Of a stretch of 64,000 nucleotides of DNA, positions 27,973 through 37,100 are shown one piece after another. The DNA lies in contig CP036163.1 of NCBI GenBank assembly GCA_019056595.1, positions 2,790,001-2,854,000 on the forward strand. The letters run 5' to 3'. The number at the start of each line of letters is the position of its first letter. Position 1 is the first letter of the stretch. This stretch comes from Pectobacterium atrosepticum. Its GTDB lineage: Bacteria > Pseudomonadota > Gammaproteobacteria > Enterobacterales > Enterobacteriaceae. A program made the position numbers and the translations under genes. The notes under the pieces were generated by a model that had not been told where the DNA came from, ran no database searches, and saw only the letters and a program-made list of their open reading frames with translations.

Positions 27973-29687
27973 TATGACTCCTTTTTCCCAGCAGTTCGGC
28001 CGTCATCATCAGGCAGACTCCAGAAATCAAAAAAATTAAACCAGTCGAGTGGGGATTTCAGCGCATAGTGCGCCAGCCGTTCGGCATAGCGATCGACAAC
28101 CTGCTGTAAAGCCTGCTGTCGGGTTGGACGCGGCAACGTAATGCTATCGGCAAAGGGTTCGCAGTAGACACGCAGCTTTTTCTGCTCGCGGATAACAAAC
28201 ATCAGTAATACGGGGCAACGTAGCGCCGCGGCCAGTACAAAAGGCCCTTGAGGAAAAGGCGCTTCTTTTCCCAAAAACGGGCTCCACACCACACGCCGAA
28301 CACCGCCGCGCTGACGATGCACCGCCGTGCGATCGCCGACAATCGCTACCCATTCACCGGCATCCAGCTTTTGTTGCAGCATAATTGCGGTATCCGGCCC
28401 AATATTGCTGACAGGGATAAGATTCACACCGGCCTGCGGAGCGATCTCTTCCAGCACCTGCTTAAAACGCTGGGAGTTTTCAGTAAACACCAGTGCGTTA
28501 ATCACCAGCCCACTCACCTGTGGTGCCAGCGCCCGGCATACCTCGATATCGCCAAGGTGTGAGGCCAAAATCAACTGCCCTTTTTGCCTGCCGTGCTCAA
28601 TGGCTTCTTGTGCACCGGGAGCAAAATCAATATCGCGGCCCCAGTGTAGATCGCCACGCCAGCTGGCGATTTTATCCAGCATCGCCTGACCAAAACGGAG
28701 AAAATGGTGATAGCTGTTGAGTGGTTTGGGCAGCAGGATATCTTGCTGATGCGCATACTCCCCAATTTGCCGCAGCCATGACTGAGACGCCTTGCGTGCA
28801 GTGCGGCCGGTCAGCCAGTAAAACGCGATAACAGGCCAGAGAAACAGCGTAAACACCCCGCGACCTAACCGTTGATAGACCGCCAGCATAAACCGCATAC
28901 CGAGCAAGCCCTTGCGTTCCGACACGCCAGCCCAGTGCTGCTGACGCTGCCGCATGAGTAACACGGGAATACGTGGAAGCATGCCGAAAAATAAGCGGGT
29001 ATGCATCCAGGAAATCCGCAGATTGTCGTGCAACGCATCAAAATGAGACAGGCCGTTTTCTGGATACGTCACTGCCGTTTCAATAAAGCGACTGGGCGTT
29101 CCCGCCCAGTACAATCGCACCATAATTTCCGTATCGAAATCCATACGGCGGCCAAGAGACTTCCGAGAGAGAAGAGATACCGTGGCCGCAACCGGATAGA
29201 CACGGAAACCGCACATGCTGTCCTTGATGGAGAGGGATAGCGTTTCTATCCAGACCCAAACGTGGGTGACATAACGCCCGTAAAGGCGTGATTTAGGCAC
29301 CGAGTCATCGTAACGCGGTCGACCGGAAATCAGGCAATCTGGGTGCGTTTTTGCCTCATCCAACAAAAGCGGCGCATCTTCAATCTGATGCTGCCCGTCG
29401 GCATCAACCTGTAAGGCATGGCTAAACCCTGCCTGCGCGACGGCTTCAATACCGCGCATCACCGCGGCGCCTTTCCCGCTGTTGTTCGCCAACCGAATCA
29501 ACGTCACACCGTCATTTTCCGCTGCCAGCAGATTGAGAACATGCTGCGTTGCCGCATCACTGCCATCATCAACAATAAAAACCGGAAGCGCTAACGGTGC
29601 CAAACGCACCAACACCGATGCCATCATGGCACCGTGGTTATAACAGGGGATCACCACGCAGGGCGAGAATGCGCCATTTACTGACAT
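27972..29687 (-). CDS. apeJ: glycosyltransferase-acyltransferase fusion ApeJ
   Basis: Bifunctional protein of 571 residues. The N-terminal family 2 glycosyltransferase (1-240) shows CVVIPCYNHGAM, IVDDGSD, SGKGAAVMRG and the DxD-like VDADGQH. The C-terminal part (about 265-560) is an LpxL/HtrB-type acyltransferase with the ASHLGDIEV motif, where His is the catalytic residue, and GDRTAVHRQRGGVRRVVW. It would attach a sugar and an acyl chain to anchor the polyene in the outer membrane. It overlaps apeI by 10 bases. Confidence 0.87.
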   Translation of the reverse strand: MSVNGAFSPCVVIPCYNHGAMMASVLVRLAPLALPVFIVDDGSDAATQHVLNLLAAENDGVTLIRLANNSGKGAAVMRGIEAVAQAGFSHALQVDADGQHQIEDAPLLLDEAKTHPDCLISGRPRYDDSVPKSRLYGRYVTHVWVWIETLSLSIKDSMCGFRVYPVAATVSLLSRKSLGRRMDFDTEIMVRLYWAGTPSRFIETAVTYPENGLSHFDALHDNLRISWMHTRLFFGMLPRIPVLLMRQRQQHWAGVSERKGLLGMRFMLAVYQRLGRGVFTLFLWPVIAFYWLTGRTARKASQSWLRQIGEYAHQQDILLPKPLNSYHHFLRFGQAMLDKIASWRGDLHWGRDIDFAPGAQEAIEHGRQKGQLILASHLGDIEVCRALAPQVSGLVINALVFTENSQRFKQVLEEIAPQAGVNLIPVSNIGPDTAIMLQQKLDAGEWVAIVGDRTAVHRQRGGVRRVVWSPFLGKEAPFPQGPFVLAAALRCPVLLMFVIREQKKLRVYCEPFADSITLPRPTRQQALQQVVDRYAERLAHYALKSPLDWFNFFDFWSLPDDDGRTAGKKES

Positions 29688-30067
29688 GGATTGTCTTCCA
29701 TAATCGGCGTGAGCTTTATTTTTCCGCTGCTGGCTGTGCGCTCAGTATCGCCCTCCAGAATGCTGTAGCTAAACGTCAGCGATTGCTTTCCGGCATGCCA
29801 TATCAGCACCAGACGCAGCGTTTTTCCGGGCAAAATCGGCTGCTGGAATTTAATGTTTTCAATAGACAAGAACGTCCACCCTTGCGCCAGCACTGTCGTC
29901 GCGTAATGCATGACCCAATCCAGCTGTGCCACACCGGGTAGCAGCGGCTGACCCGTAAAGTGACCATTGAACCAGAACAGGTCAGGGTCAACCTGTAGCA
30001 TCAATTCAACCTGAGACGTTTCATCCGTCTTTTTTACATCGTGCCGGACAAGCTCAACGGGCAACAT
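29678..30067 (-). CDS. apeI: hot-dog dehydratase ApeI
   Basis: FabA/FabZ-like protein, 129 residues, with the active-site motif FNGHFTGQPLLPGVAQLDWV, where the His is conserved and Asp stands at the usual Glu position. It partners ApeP in 3-hydroxyacyl-ACP dehydration in the known system. The ATG at 30067 (MLPVELVRHD) is chosen; the frame continues 22 codons upstream inside apeH. It overlaps apeH by 14 bases. Confidence 0.84.
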   Translation of the reverse strand: MLPVELVRHDVKKTDETSQVELMLQVDPDLFWFNGHFTGQPLLPGVAQLDWVMHYATTVLAQGWTFLSIENIKFQQPILPGKTLRLVLIWHAGKQSLTFSYSILEGDTERTASSGKIKLTPIMEDNPCQ

Positions 30068-31409
30068 GAAACAATTCCTGTATCTGCGGCCAGGCACGTT
30101 TACTCTGGCTATTGTGGGGAATAACGTCAACAACGCGCCAGAAACGCGGCATCGCTAATGGCTCCAGCCATTTTTGCAATTCATGCCGCCATTGGCGTTT
30201 CAAATTCGGTAAGTCAGCGAGCTTGTCGGGGGTGCGCAACACCAGCACCACGCCAATCCCGCTACGCTCTGGGCGCGTCACCTGAAGCGCGACCACATCG
30301 GCAATATCGGGCAGATCGAGTAAACGCCGTTCTATCTCGCTTAGCGAGATGCGCTTGTCTTCGATCTTCACTACTCGGTCATGTCTGCCGCACAGTTGAA
30401 AATGGCCGCCGTCATCAAACACCAATCGGTCATCCAGCTTGTGTCCCTGAGCATTGGGAATCAGCGCCGACTGCGCCCACCAGTTATCTTGGTCATCACG
30501 CCGTAGTGACACACCGGGAAATAATTGCCACGGCACGGTATCGGTCTCGCGCGATCGCCATGCTAAAACGCCCGTTTCTGTACTGCCGTATATTTCATTG
30601 ATGGGGTGCGTAAACCACTCCGCTGCCGCTTCGGCATGCACCCAAGGTAATGTTCCTCCCGCGGAGACGATCAACGAACATAAAGGAGCAGAAAGCGCAC
30701 GATCGATGCGGCGTAAGAATGCCGGGCTACTAATAAACGCGTAACGCTGCTGGCGATTTTGTGAAGTAAGCTGTTCGGTATAAAGCAGTTGGCGGCTATC
30801 AAAGCGCAACCCCAGCGCCATCGGTAACCAAATGCGAAACGTCAGCCCATATAAATGCTGGTGGGTGACGGAAGCGATCACATCACAACCTTGCAAATGC
30901 ACACCCCAACGATCCGCCAGCCAACGCGACTCTTCATCCAGACAGCGCACAGGTTTAACAATCTGACGTGGCTTCCCGGTAGATCCTGATGTGAACAAGA
31001 CAACACAGGCATCATCCGGTATGGGTGGTAACACGGCCTCAGAGACGTTCATCGTCTCAGCCGTTAGGGTAAATATGGGGCAATCCAGATGCAGCGACAC
31101 ATCCGTCAATAACCCATCAAACTCATCCGCCTGTTCTTCTAATACTGATTGGCGGCAATGACCAGGAATGACAGGCGTTTTTCCCGCATGCAAAGCAGCC
31201 AGAAGCCCGATCGTGAAGCGGTAGCTGTCTTCAAAACACAGCGCCCAACGCATCTCATTCCGCTGGCTTAGCTGCTGACAAAGCGCAATCACCTGCGCTT
31301 TCAGCATGCTCAACGTGAACGTACTGGAACCATTACTGGCAACAATGCGCTGAGGGACATCATTCTCCGACAGCCAGTCATTGGCGGCGCGGACAGTGAA
31401 CCCGTTCAT
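30054..31409 (-). CDS. apeH: aryl-starter acyl-ACP/CoA ligase ApeH
   Basis: AMP-forming ligase, 451 residues, thought to activate the aromatic starter (4-hydroxybenzoate type in E. coli) and load it onto an acyl carrier. The adenylation P-loop LFTSGSTGKPRQI is near 142, followed by INEIYGSTETGVLAW, LCGRHDRVVKIEDKRI and the C-terminal lysine region. The ATG at 31409 overlaps the apeG stop by four bases; a longer frame from 31505 overlaps apeG and is rejected. Confidence 0.86.
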   Translation of the reverse strand: MNGFTVRAANDWLSENDVPQRIVASNGSSTFTLSMLKAQVIALCQQLSQRNEMRWALCFEDSYRFTIGLLAALHAGKTPVIPGHCRQSVLEEQADEFDGLLTDVSLHLDCPIFTLTAETMNVSEAVLPPIPDDACVVLFTSGSTGKPRQIVKPVRCLDEESRWLADRWGVHLQGCDVIASVTHQHLYGLTFRIWLPMALGLRFDSRQLLYTEQLTSQNRQQRYAFISSPAFLRRIDRALSAPLCSLIVSAGGTLPWVHAEAAAEWFTHPINEIYGSTETGVLAWRSRETDTVPWQLFPGVSLRRDDQDNWWAQSALIPNAQGHKLDDRLVFDDGGHFQLCGRHDRVVKIEDKRISLSEIERRLLDLPDIADVVALQVTRPERSGIGVVLVLRTPDKLADLPNLKRQWRHELQKWLEPLAMPRFWRVVDVIPHNSQSKRAWPQIQELFHVAR

Positions 31410-31981
31410 ACGCGCTTCCTCAGACGTTGGCGTATCAACCACTCTCCTCCCATCAACAATCCCATAAGCACATAGCTGATCACGCCGTTCCATAACGTCC
31501 ACCAATGAAGATTGCCGACAAGACAGGTCAGCACGGCGATACTGCCGTTAAAAATAAAAAACCAACACCAGACTTTCGTCACACGACGCGTATAGGAAAT
31601 CGCCTGATCGGGGAGTTCAGGTTCCCGAAGTCGGGCAAGACGCTCTACAAGCGGCATGCCGCTATAAAGCGAGCCACCAAAAAGCATCAACATGACGCTA
31701 TTTACCGCAACGGGATACCACAGCAGCCAGCCACCATCGCGCAGTAATAAACTGGCAACGGAAAGTGCAATCCCCATCGCAGCCAGCCACAGCGCCGTCC
31801 CTTTAAATACATTGTTGGCAAATAAACGGTTCTCATCACGCAACGTAGCGAAACGCAGAACAAACATTAGCGCCAACACCGCAAGTAGCCAGCGATGCTC
31901 AGGGTGCGTGATGCTAAACCAGGCCAGAAAAGGCCAGGCGAGCGTCATTAAGATGTTCAGACTACTTATCAGCACGCGCAT
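31406..31981 (-). CDS. apeG: membrane protein ApeG (COG4648)
   Basis: Integral membrane protein of about 191 residues with five or six hydrophobic segments (LISSLNILMTLAWPFLAWF, WLLAVLALMFVLRFATL and others) and a basic C-terminus. It belongs to the COG4648 family found in aryl polyene loci; its function is unknown. A role in docking the synthase or moving intermediates at the inner membrane is speculation. A GTG precedes the chosen ATG. Confidence 0.8.
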   Translation of the reverse strand: MRVLISSLNILMTLAWPFLAWFSITHPEHRWLLAVLALMFVLRFATLRDENRLFANNVFKGTALWLAAMGIALSVASLLLRDGGWLLWYPVAVNSVMLMLFGGSLYSGMPLVERLARLREPELPDQAISYTRRVTKVWCWFFIFNGSIAVLTCLVGNLHWWTLWNGVISYVLMGLLMGGEWLIRQRLRKRV

Positions 31982-31996
31982 CACTTGGCAGACTCA

Positions 31997-32248
31997 TCAG
32001 CCTTCACGGAGCAGATTTTCTACTGCATCCGCCACATCCTGCACGGTACGCACGGATTTAAAAATTTCTGGCGATATTTTACGCCCGATGCGTTTTTGCA
32101 GGTGAACCACCATATCCACCGCATCAATGCTATCTAACTCAAGATCTTCATAGAGGCGGGATTCAGGTTTGATATCATCAGCATCCAGTTCAAATAACTT
32201 GACCAGTAAGCCTGTAATTTCCTGATAAATTTCGTTTTTATCCATCAT
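31997..32248 (-). CDS. apeF: acyl carrier protein ApeF
   Basis: Acyl carrier protein of about 83 residues. The phosphopantetheine Ser (about S40) is in the LELDSIDAVDMVVHLQ motif. It is acidic and helical. It is one of two carriers in the operon, the second being apeE 17 bases upstream. Tandem ACPs allow separate starter and extender roles. Confidence 0.88.
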   Translation of the reverse strand: MMDKNEIYQEITGLLVKLFELDADDIKPESRLYEDLELDSIDAVDMVVHLQKRIGRKISPEIFKSVRTVQDVADAVENLLREG

Positions 32249-32265
32249 CAACTCATTCTTTACTA

Positions 32266-32532
32266 TCAGGCACTCACAGCGCGCTGAGTGTTAATAAAAG
32301 TAGCAAGGGTGGCAACAGAAAAGAAGTGTTGGCGCACCTCTTCACTTTCAGCAGAAAGTACGACGCCGTAACGGTTTTTAACCGCTAATCCCAGTTCAAG
32401 TGCATCGATAGAATCCAGACCAAGACCCTCGCCAAAAAGCGGAGCGTCCGTTTCTATTTCATCAACACTGATATCTTCAAGATTAAGAGAATCAATAATC
32501 ATCTCTTTGATTTCAATAAATAGACATTCCAT
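32266..32532 (-). CDS. apeE: acyl carrier protein ApeE
   Basis: Acyl carrier protein of about 88 residues with Ser41 in GLGLDSIDALELGLAV. I chose the ATG at 32532 because TTTGGA lies 7 bases ahead; an ATG two codons upstream is also in frame. In E. coli ApeE is the main chain carrier of the aryl polyene synthase. The C-terminus (TQRAVSA) is longer than in ApeF. Confidence 0.86.
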   Translation of the reverse strand: MECLFIEIKEMIIDSLNLEDISVDEIETDAPLFGEGLGLDSIDALELGLAVKNRYGVVLSAESEEVRQHFFSVATLATFINTQRAVSA

Positions 32533-32551
32533 ATGCATTTCCAAATGGTGT

Positions 32552-33340
32552 TCAGCTTTCTGGTGTTAAAGATTGCTGCAAAAGGCGATTCAAACGGCGA
32601 GCCGCCAAGGATCGCGCCTCTCCAGGCGCCATAAAAATGTCGCGGCTGATACGTTCGCGCACGCTCACCGTAAAATACGGTTTTTCAGGCGGAATGTGAT
32701 ACCAACGACTTTGTTTTCCCAATGTTTTTTGGCTACAGCGAATATGCACGACCCGTAAATCACAGCCGCAACGCACGGCAATATTTGCAGCACCGCGTTG
32801 CAGAACAAGAGGTTCTCCATAACGCGTGCGTGTGCCTTCGGGGAAGATAATGATCGCATCACCGTTATCGATCCGTTGCTGACAGTCCGGTAATAGTGCA
32901 TCAGACTGGCTGTTGAGCAGATAATCCGCAGCACGAATAACGCCCCGGAAAAACAGGTTTTTTTGTAAATCAGCCTTAACCAGACAGTCGGCATCTGGCA
33001 TGACGGATGCCAGCAAAACATAGTCAATTAGCGTCGGGTGATTGGCAACAATCAAACAGCCGCGATCGCGCTGTAAGGTTTCGATACCATCAATACGGTA
33101 ATCCAGCACCCCGAGTCTGCGGGCACTGCATAAAAAAAATCGGAAGCTGGCGGAAATGCTGCGACGAGCCAACTGACGGCGGCGAGTGGTATCCCGCTGA
33201 ATCAGCAACAGATTGAACCACACCAGAGAAAGCAGTAAACCGCCAACGCCAAACATAGCAAAACATGCGCCAGTCATCGTCAATCGCCATAAACGATTCA
33301 GACGAGTAGAAGGACGAAGAGCCAGCGATGACTCAGACAT
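32552..33340 (-). CDS. apeD: lysophospholipid-type acyltransferase ApeD
   Basis: PlsC-family acyltransferase, 262 residues. One membrane helix lies near the N-terminus (CFAMFGVGGLLLSLVWF), then the catalytic motif IVANHPTLIDYVLLA (HxxxxD with Asp) and IIFPEGTRTRYGEP. The ATG at 33340 overlaps the apeC stop by 8 bases and follows GAGAGG; the longer frame into apeC is rejected. It likely adds a fatty acyl chain to the aryl polyene lipid. Confidence 0.86.
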   Translation of the reverse strand: MSESSLALRPSTRLNRLWRLTMTGACFAMFGVGGLLLSLVWFNLLLIQRDTTRRRQLARRSISASFRFFLCSARRLGVLDYRIDGIETLQRDRGCLIVANHPTLIDYVLLASVMPDADCLVKADLQKNLFFRGVIRAADYLLNSQSDALLPDCQQRIDNGDAIIIFPEGTRTRYGEPLVLQRGAANIAVRCGCDLRVVHIRCSQKTLGKQSRWYHIPPEKPYFTVSVRERISRDIFMAPGEARSLAARRLNRLLQQSLTPES

Positions 33341-34061
33341 CACCTCTCTCCCATATCCAGTCAAGGCGTTCGCCTGATAAGGAAAAATTCGACTTTCTGG
33401 CAAGAAAAGCATGCAAAAACAACAGACTTTGTGGTGAATCACCGCGGTGAGAGGCCACCAGCGGTCGAGACTCACAAACCATGTCATCGCCATCCCCTAG
33501 CAATAGGGCGACGGCGTAAGGATAACGAGGCATGTCTGCCGGGACGTGTGGGTGGTAGAAATCAGGGATCGCACCATCAAAATCAACCAAGAGAATATTG
33601 CTGTATCCCGCAGCCTGTAATGCCTTCGCTTCGATAAGGCCTTGCTGGAAAGAGTCCATCCCTGCGGCAATCGATGTGGAAACCAGCGGCGCTTTCGCCG
33701 TAATAGTCAGGCTTCCTACTGCCGCATTGTGTACTGACATCGCAAAATCAGTAGGAGAAACATTCTTATTTTCTGAAAGCGCTTTCAAGATACTCAGGTT
33801 GCGTTCCAGTTCGCCGTGGCGAGAGGTGAAGACAATGGCATCAACCGATTGACGATGCAGTAACGCTAACCCACTATCGACAGCCAAACGGCTCCCTTGA
33901 TTGAGGCGACGAGCCATCATCATGGGTAAATGTCGACATTTATCCAAAGGTTGCTCGGCATTGATAGCCGCAGGAACCCGCGACCAAGTTAACCAGTCGT
34001 CCGCGCTGCTGAGGCCCGGCGCGCTGGCCTGCCAATCAAGGATTGAAAATGCTAATCTCAT
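33333..34061 (-). CDS. apeC: chain-length factor ApeC (ketosynthase-like, no active Cys)
   Basis: Ketosynthase N-terminal-like protein of 242 residues, about half the length of a full KS. The segment that normally carries the catalytic Cys reads STSIAAGMDSFQQ (near 128-140) without a Cys, and SVHNAAVGSLTI precedes it. It therefore acts as the non-catalytic partner of ApeR that sets chain length. The ATG at 34061 has AAAAAGG upstream. It is the first gene of the ape operon; a family 1 repeat ends 23 bases upstream. Confidence 0.84.
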   Translation of the reverse strand: MRLAFSILDWQASAPGLSSADDWLTWSRVPAAINAEQPLDKCRHLPMMMARRLNQGSRLAVDSGLALLHRQSVDAIVFTSRHGELERNLSILKALSENKNVSPTDFAMSVHNAAVGSLTITAKAPLVSTSIAAGMDSFQQGLIEAKALQAAGYSNILLVDFDGAIPDFYHPHVPADMPRYPYAVALLLGDGDDMVCESRPLVASHRGDSPQSLLFLHAFLARKSNFSLSGERLDWIWERGDV

Positions 34062-34084
34062 ACTGCCTTTTTCCCGGTGCCGTA

Positions 34085-34281
34085 TATACTCGTAATACTT
34101 CAAGTTGCATGTGCGTTGGCTGCGTTCAGTCACCCGAATTACTTACCTGAGTAAGCTCATCGGGACACCCTCTCTTGCCGCCTTACGAGACTCATCAATG
34201 AGCCTCGCCCTTACGGGCCAACGCTTTGCGTTGTTCAAAACGCTAGCGTTTTGTCCTGAAACTCGAATTATTTGGAGTATA
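34085..34281. repeat. MITE-like dispersed repeat, family 1, copy B
   Basis: 197 bases with end stems TATACTC...AGTTGCA and AACTCGAATTATTTGGAGTATA. Internal hairpins include ACTTAC CTGA GTAAG, AACGC TTT GCGTT and the palindrome AAAACGCTAGCGTTTT. It lies directly in front of the ape operon, so the ape promoter is either inside it or upstream of it, and the element would be in the mRNA leader. Confidence 0.86.
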
Positions 34282-34418
34282 GCGCTGTGATATCAAAGCG
34301 ATAATGGATATTTCGAGCATTCATTATTGCTTTTTAGAGATGAGCACACGGTGTTTTCCCTTAAAACGAACAAAGATAAAAATGACCGAATTACCTAGGG
34401 GTAATCGGGCCTAATAAA

Positions 34419-34811
34419 TTATTTAATCTGCTGGCCCGCGAGTGTTAATTGAATTTCATGATCCAGTGTTTTTATCCAATTATTATAATTTCGGTGAATC
34501 TTCCCACCTCCCGCCAACAAATTCTCACTCCCAACATAACTGATGGAATAACTGGTTTGCGAATAGGTAATGCGGACATTTGCCACATGGCTGCGCTGAA
34601 CTAAACGACCATCAATCACCCCCACATAGGCCTGAGACATGGCCCACTGACTTTTTTGCCCTGCTTTAATAATGGCATTTTTTACCTGTTCGGTTGTGTG
34701 TTGCCCAGCGATGGACTGTGTCACATTCGCTACCGGAACCGTACGCTCAGCACAACCAGTCATCAGCATAAGAACAGAGACTAAAGCGGCGAAAATAATC
34801 TGTTTTTTCAT
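34419..34811 (-). CDS. small predicted lipoprotein
   Basis: 130 residues. The signal peptide MKKQIIFAALVSVLMLMTGC ends in a clear lipobox (LMTGC), so Cys20 would be lipidated, and the following Ala is compatible with outer-membrane sorting. The mature part is soluble, with alternating beta-like stretches (ANVRITYSQTSYSISYVG). I do not recognise a named family. The ATG at 34811 is preferred over the upstream frame. It stands alone between the ape operon and glmS, in the same orientation as both, and is relatively AT-rich. Confidence 0.75.
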   Translation of the reverse strand: MKKQIIFAALVSVLMLMTGCAERTVPVANVTQSIAGQHTTEQVKNAIIKAGQKSQWAMSQAYVGVIDGRLVQRSHVANVRITYSQTSYSISYVGSENLLAGGGKIHRNYNNWIKTLDHEIQLTLAGQQIK

Positions 34812-35023
34812 AAAATCCCTATCAAACAAAAACATCACTGCTAAAAAGAATTCGTTTCTGATGCAAGATGTAAAACTAATGCACCATTAAAACTATTTTA
34901 CACAAAATAGATATAACTTGACAAAAAAACCATAAACCAAGGAATTGTGACTTATTACACAAAATACGTTTTTTCGAAGAAAACACATCAAGTTAAAAAA
35001 TAAACAAATCAAACACATAAAAA

Positions 35024-35055
35024 ATCCGCCTTATGTTTATCGACATAAGGCGGAT
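35024..35055 (-). terminator. rho-independent terminator of glmS
   Basis: Perfect 12-bp stem ATCCGCCTTATG/CATAAGGCGGAT with an 8-base loop. The minus-strand transcript ends in TTTTTT right after the stem. It lies 28 bases past the glmS stop. Confidence 0.93.
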
Positions 35056-35082
35056 AATCATCACGAATAAAATACCGGAGAA

Positions 35083-36915
35083 TTACTCTACGGTAACGGA
35101 TTTCGCCAGATTACGCGGTTGGTCAACATCCGTGCCTTTAATCAGTGCAACGTGATAAGACAGCAGCTGCAACGGCACCGTATAGAAGATTGGCGCAATC
35201 ACTTCTTCGATATGCGGCAGCGGAATAATCTTCATATTTTCACTGCTGGTGAAACCGGCATCTTCATCAGCGAAGACATACAACTCACCACCGCGCGCCC
35301 GAACTTCTTCGATGTTGGATTTAAGCTTCTCCAACAGTTCGTTGTTCGGTGCCACTACGACAACCGGCATGTCTGCATCAATCAGCGCAAGCGGGCCGTG
35401 TTTCAGCTCGCCCGCCGCATAAGCTTCAGCGTGAATATAAGAGATCTCTTTCAGCTTCAGCGCGCCTTCCATCGCGATCGGGTACTGATCGCCACGGCCG
35501 AGGAACAGCGCATGGTGCTTGTCAGAAAAACCTTCCGCCAGAGATTCGATGAGCTTGTCCTGAGACAACATCTGCTCAATACGTGCTGGCAGCGCCTGCA
35601 AGCCATGAACGATGTCATGCTCAATCTGCGCATCCATACCACGCAGACGACCAACACGCGCCACCAGCATCAGCAAAACGGTAAGCTGAGTGGTAAAGGC
35701 TTTGGTCGAGGCCACGCCAATCTCTACGCCTGCTTTGGTCATCAGCGCCATATCGGATTCACGCACCAGCGAGGAGCCCGCAACGTTACAGATAGCCAGT
35801 GAACCCAGATAGCCCAGTTCTTTGGACAAACGCAGCGCCGCCAGCGTATCCGCCGTTTCACCGGACTGAGACAGGGTAATCATCAGGCTGTTCTTACGCA
35901 CGGCAGGTTTGCGATAGCGGAATTCAGAAGCGATCTCCACGTCGCACGGGATACCGGCCAGTGCTTCAAACCAATAGCGGGAAACCATACCGGAATTGTA
36001 AGACGTACCGCAGGCGATAATCTGAACGTGCTCGACCTTCGCCAGCAGTTCATCCGCTTTCGGGCCTAATTCAGAAAGATTGATCTCGCCGTGGCTGAAA
36101 CGCCCTTCAAGGGTGTTCTTGATCGCCATCGGCTGTTCGTAGATCTCTTTCTGCATGTAGTGACGATACGCACCTTTGTCGCCCGCATCGTAACTCACCT
36201 TTGATTCAATTTCTTCGCGTGTGGCAAGCTGACCAGATTTATCAAACACGCGCACGTCACGGCGGGTGATTTCCGCTACGTCGCCTTCTTCGAGGAACAT
36301 GAAGCGACGAGTCACAGGCAGTAACGCCAGCTGATCGGAGGCAATGAAGTTTTCACCAACACCACGACCAATCACCAGCGGGCTACCAGAACGCGCAGCG
36401 ACCAATACGCTTGAATCGCGGTTATCCAATACCACCATGCCATACGCACCGCGCAGCTGTGGAATCACGCGCTTAACGACTTCTACCAGCGTTCCGCCAT
36501 TCTGCTTTTGTTCAAAATGAACCAAATGGGCAACCACTTCCGTATCGGTTTCAGAAACAAAACGATAACCGCGACCGATCATCAGTTCGCGCAACGGCTC
36601 GTGGTTTTCGATAATGCCGTTATGGACGATAGTAATATGTTCAGAAATATGCGGGTGTGCGTTCTCTTCAGAAGGTTCCCCGTGCGTTGCCCAACGGGTA
36701 TGGGCGATGCCAGTACCGCCATGCAGTTCATGCTCTTCGGCTGCCTGAGACAGCACCTGCACTTTCCCCAGACGACGCAAACGAGCGACATGTCCTTCGC
36801 TGTCAACAACTGCCAGACCCGCAGAGTCATAGCCGCGATACTCAAGACGGCGTAAACCTTCCAACAAAATCTCAGCAACATCACGTTGCGCAACTGCGCC
36901 TACAATTCCACACAT
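35083..36915 (-). CDS. glmS: glutamine-fructose-6-phosphate aminotransferase GlmS
   Basis: Makes glucosamine-6-phosphate from fructose-6-phosphate and glutamine, the first step to UDP-GlcNAc; 610 residues, cytoplasmic. The N-terminal class II glutaminase begins [10 protein letters not shown] with nucleophile Cys2; two SIS sugar-isomerase domains follow (about 290-425 and 460-600) with [14 protein letters not shown] and the terminal KSVTVE. It follows glmU in the same orientation with a 185-base gap that holds a hairpin. Confidence 0.97.
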   Translation of the reverse strand: MCGIVGAVAQRDVAEILLEGLRRLEYRGYDSAGLAVVDSEGHVARLRRLGKVQVLSQAAEEHELHGGTGIAHTRWATHGEPSEENAHPHISEHITIVHNGIIENHEPLRELMIGRGYRFVSETDTEVVAHLVHFEQKQNGGTLVEVVKRVIPQLRGAYGMVVLDNRDSSVLVAARSGSPLVIGRGVGENFIASDQLALLPVTRRFMFLEEGDVAEITRRDVRVFDKSGQLATREEIESKVSYDAGDKGAYRHYMQKEIYEQPMAIKNTLEGRFSHGEINLSELGPKADELLAKVEHVQIIACGTSYNSGMVSRYWFEALAGIPCDVEIASEFRYRKPAVRKNSLMITLSQSGETADTLAALRLSKELGYLGSLAICNVAGSSLVRESDMALMTKAGVEIGVASTKAFTTQLTVLLMLVARVGRLRGMDAQIEHDIVHGLQALPARIEQMLSQDKLIESLAEGFSDKHHALFLGRGDQYPIAMEGALKLKEISYIHAEAYAAGELKHGPLALIDADMPVVVVAPNNELLEKLKSNIEEVRARGGELYVFADEDAGFTSSENMKIIPLPHIEEVIAPIFYTVPLQLLSYHVALIKGTDVDQPRNLAKSVTVE

Positions 36916-37071
36916 CGATGTGTATTCCTATAAAAGTGACATATTGTGTCACCTGGGATGTCTTAGACCTGATTGTTCCGGTTTTTCCGGGTTCCCCGAG
37001 CCTTGTAGAGAGTTGGGGATTATTATGTTTTGTTCTGTACTCTGGGATCGACCAAAGCGCAGGACAAAACC

Positions 37072-37092
37072 GCCTCCGCCGTATGCGGAGGC
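37072..37092 (-). terminator. terminator-like hairpin between glmU and glmS
   Basis: Perfect 8-bp GC-rich stem GCCTCCGC/GCGGAGGC with a five-base loop, 8 bases past glmU, followed by GGTTTTG in the minus direction. The T-run is weak, so it probably lets some transcripts through to glmS, as expected for a glmUS operon with an mRNA processed between the genes. Confidence 0.65.
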
Positions 37093-37100
37093 ATAGAATG

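Noticed and set aside
34105-34290. Small open frame within repeat copy B
   Set aside because: It spans the repeat, and the frame is not conserved in copies A or C.
35119-35802. 227-codon open frame on the plus strand
   Set aside because: Antisense to glmS with shadow-like composition (many Gln, His, Arg).
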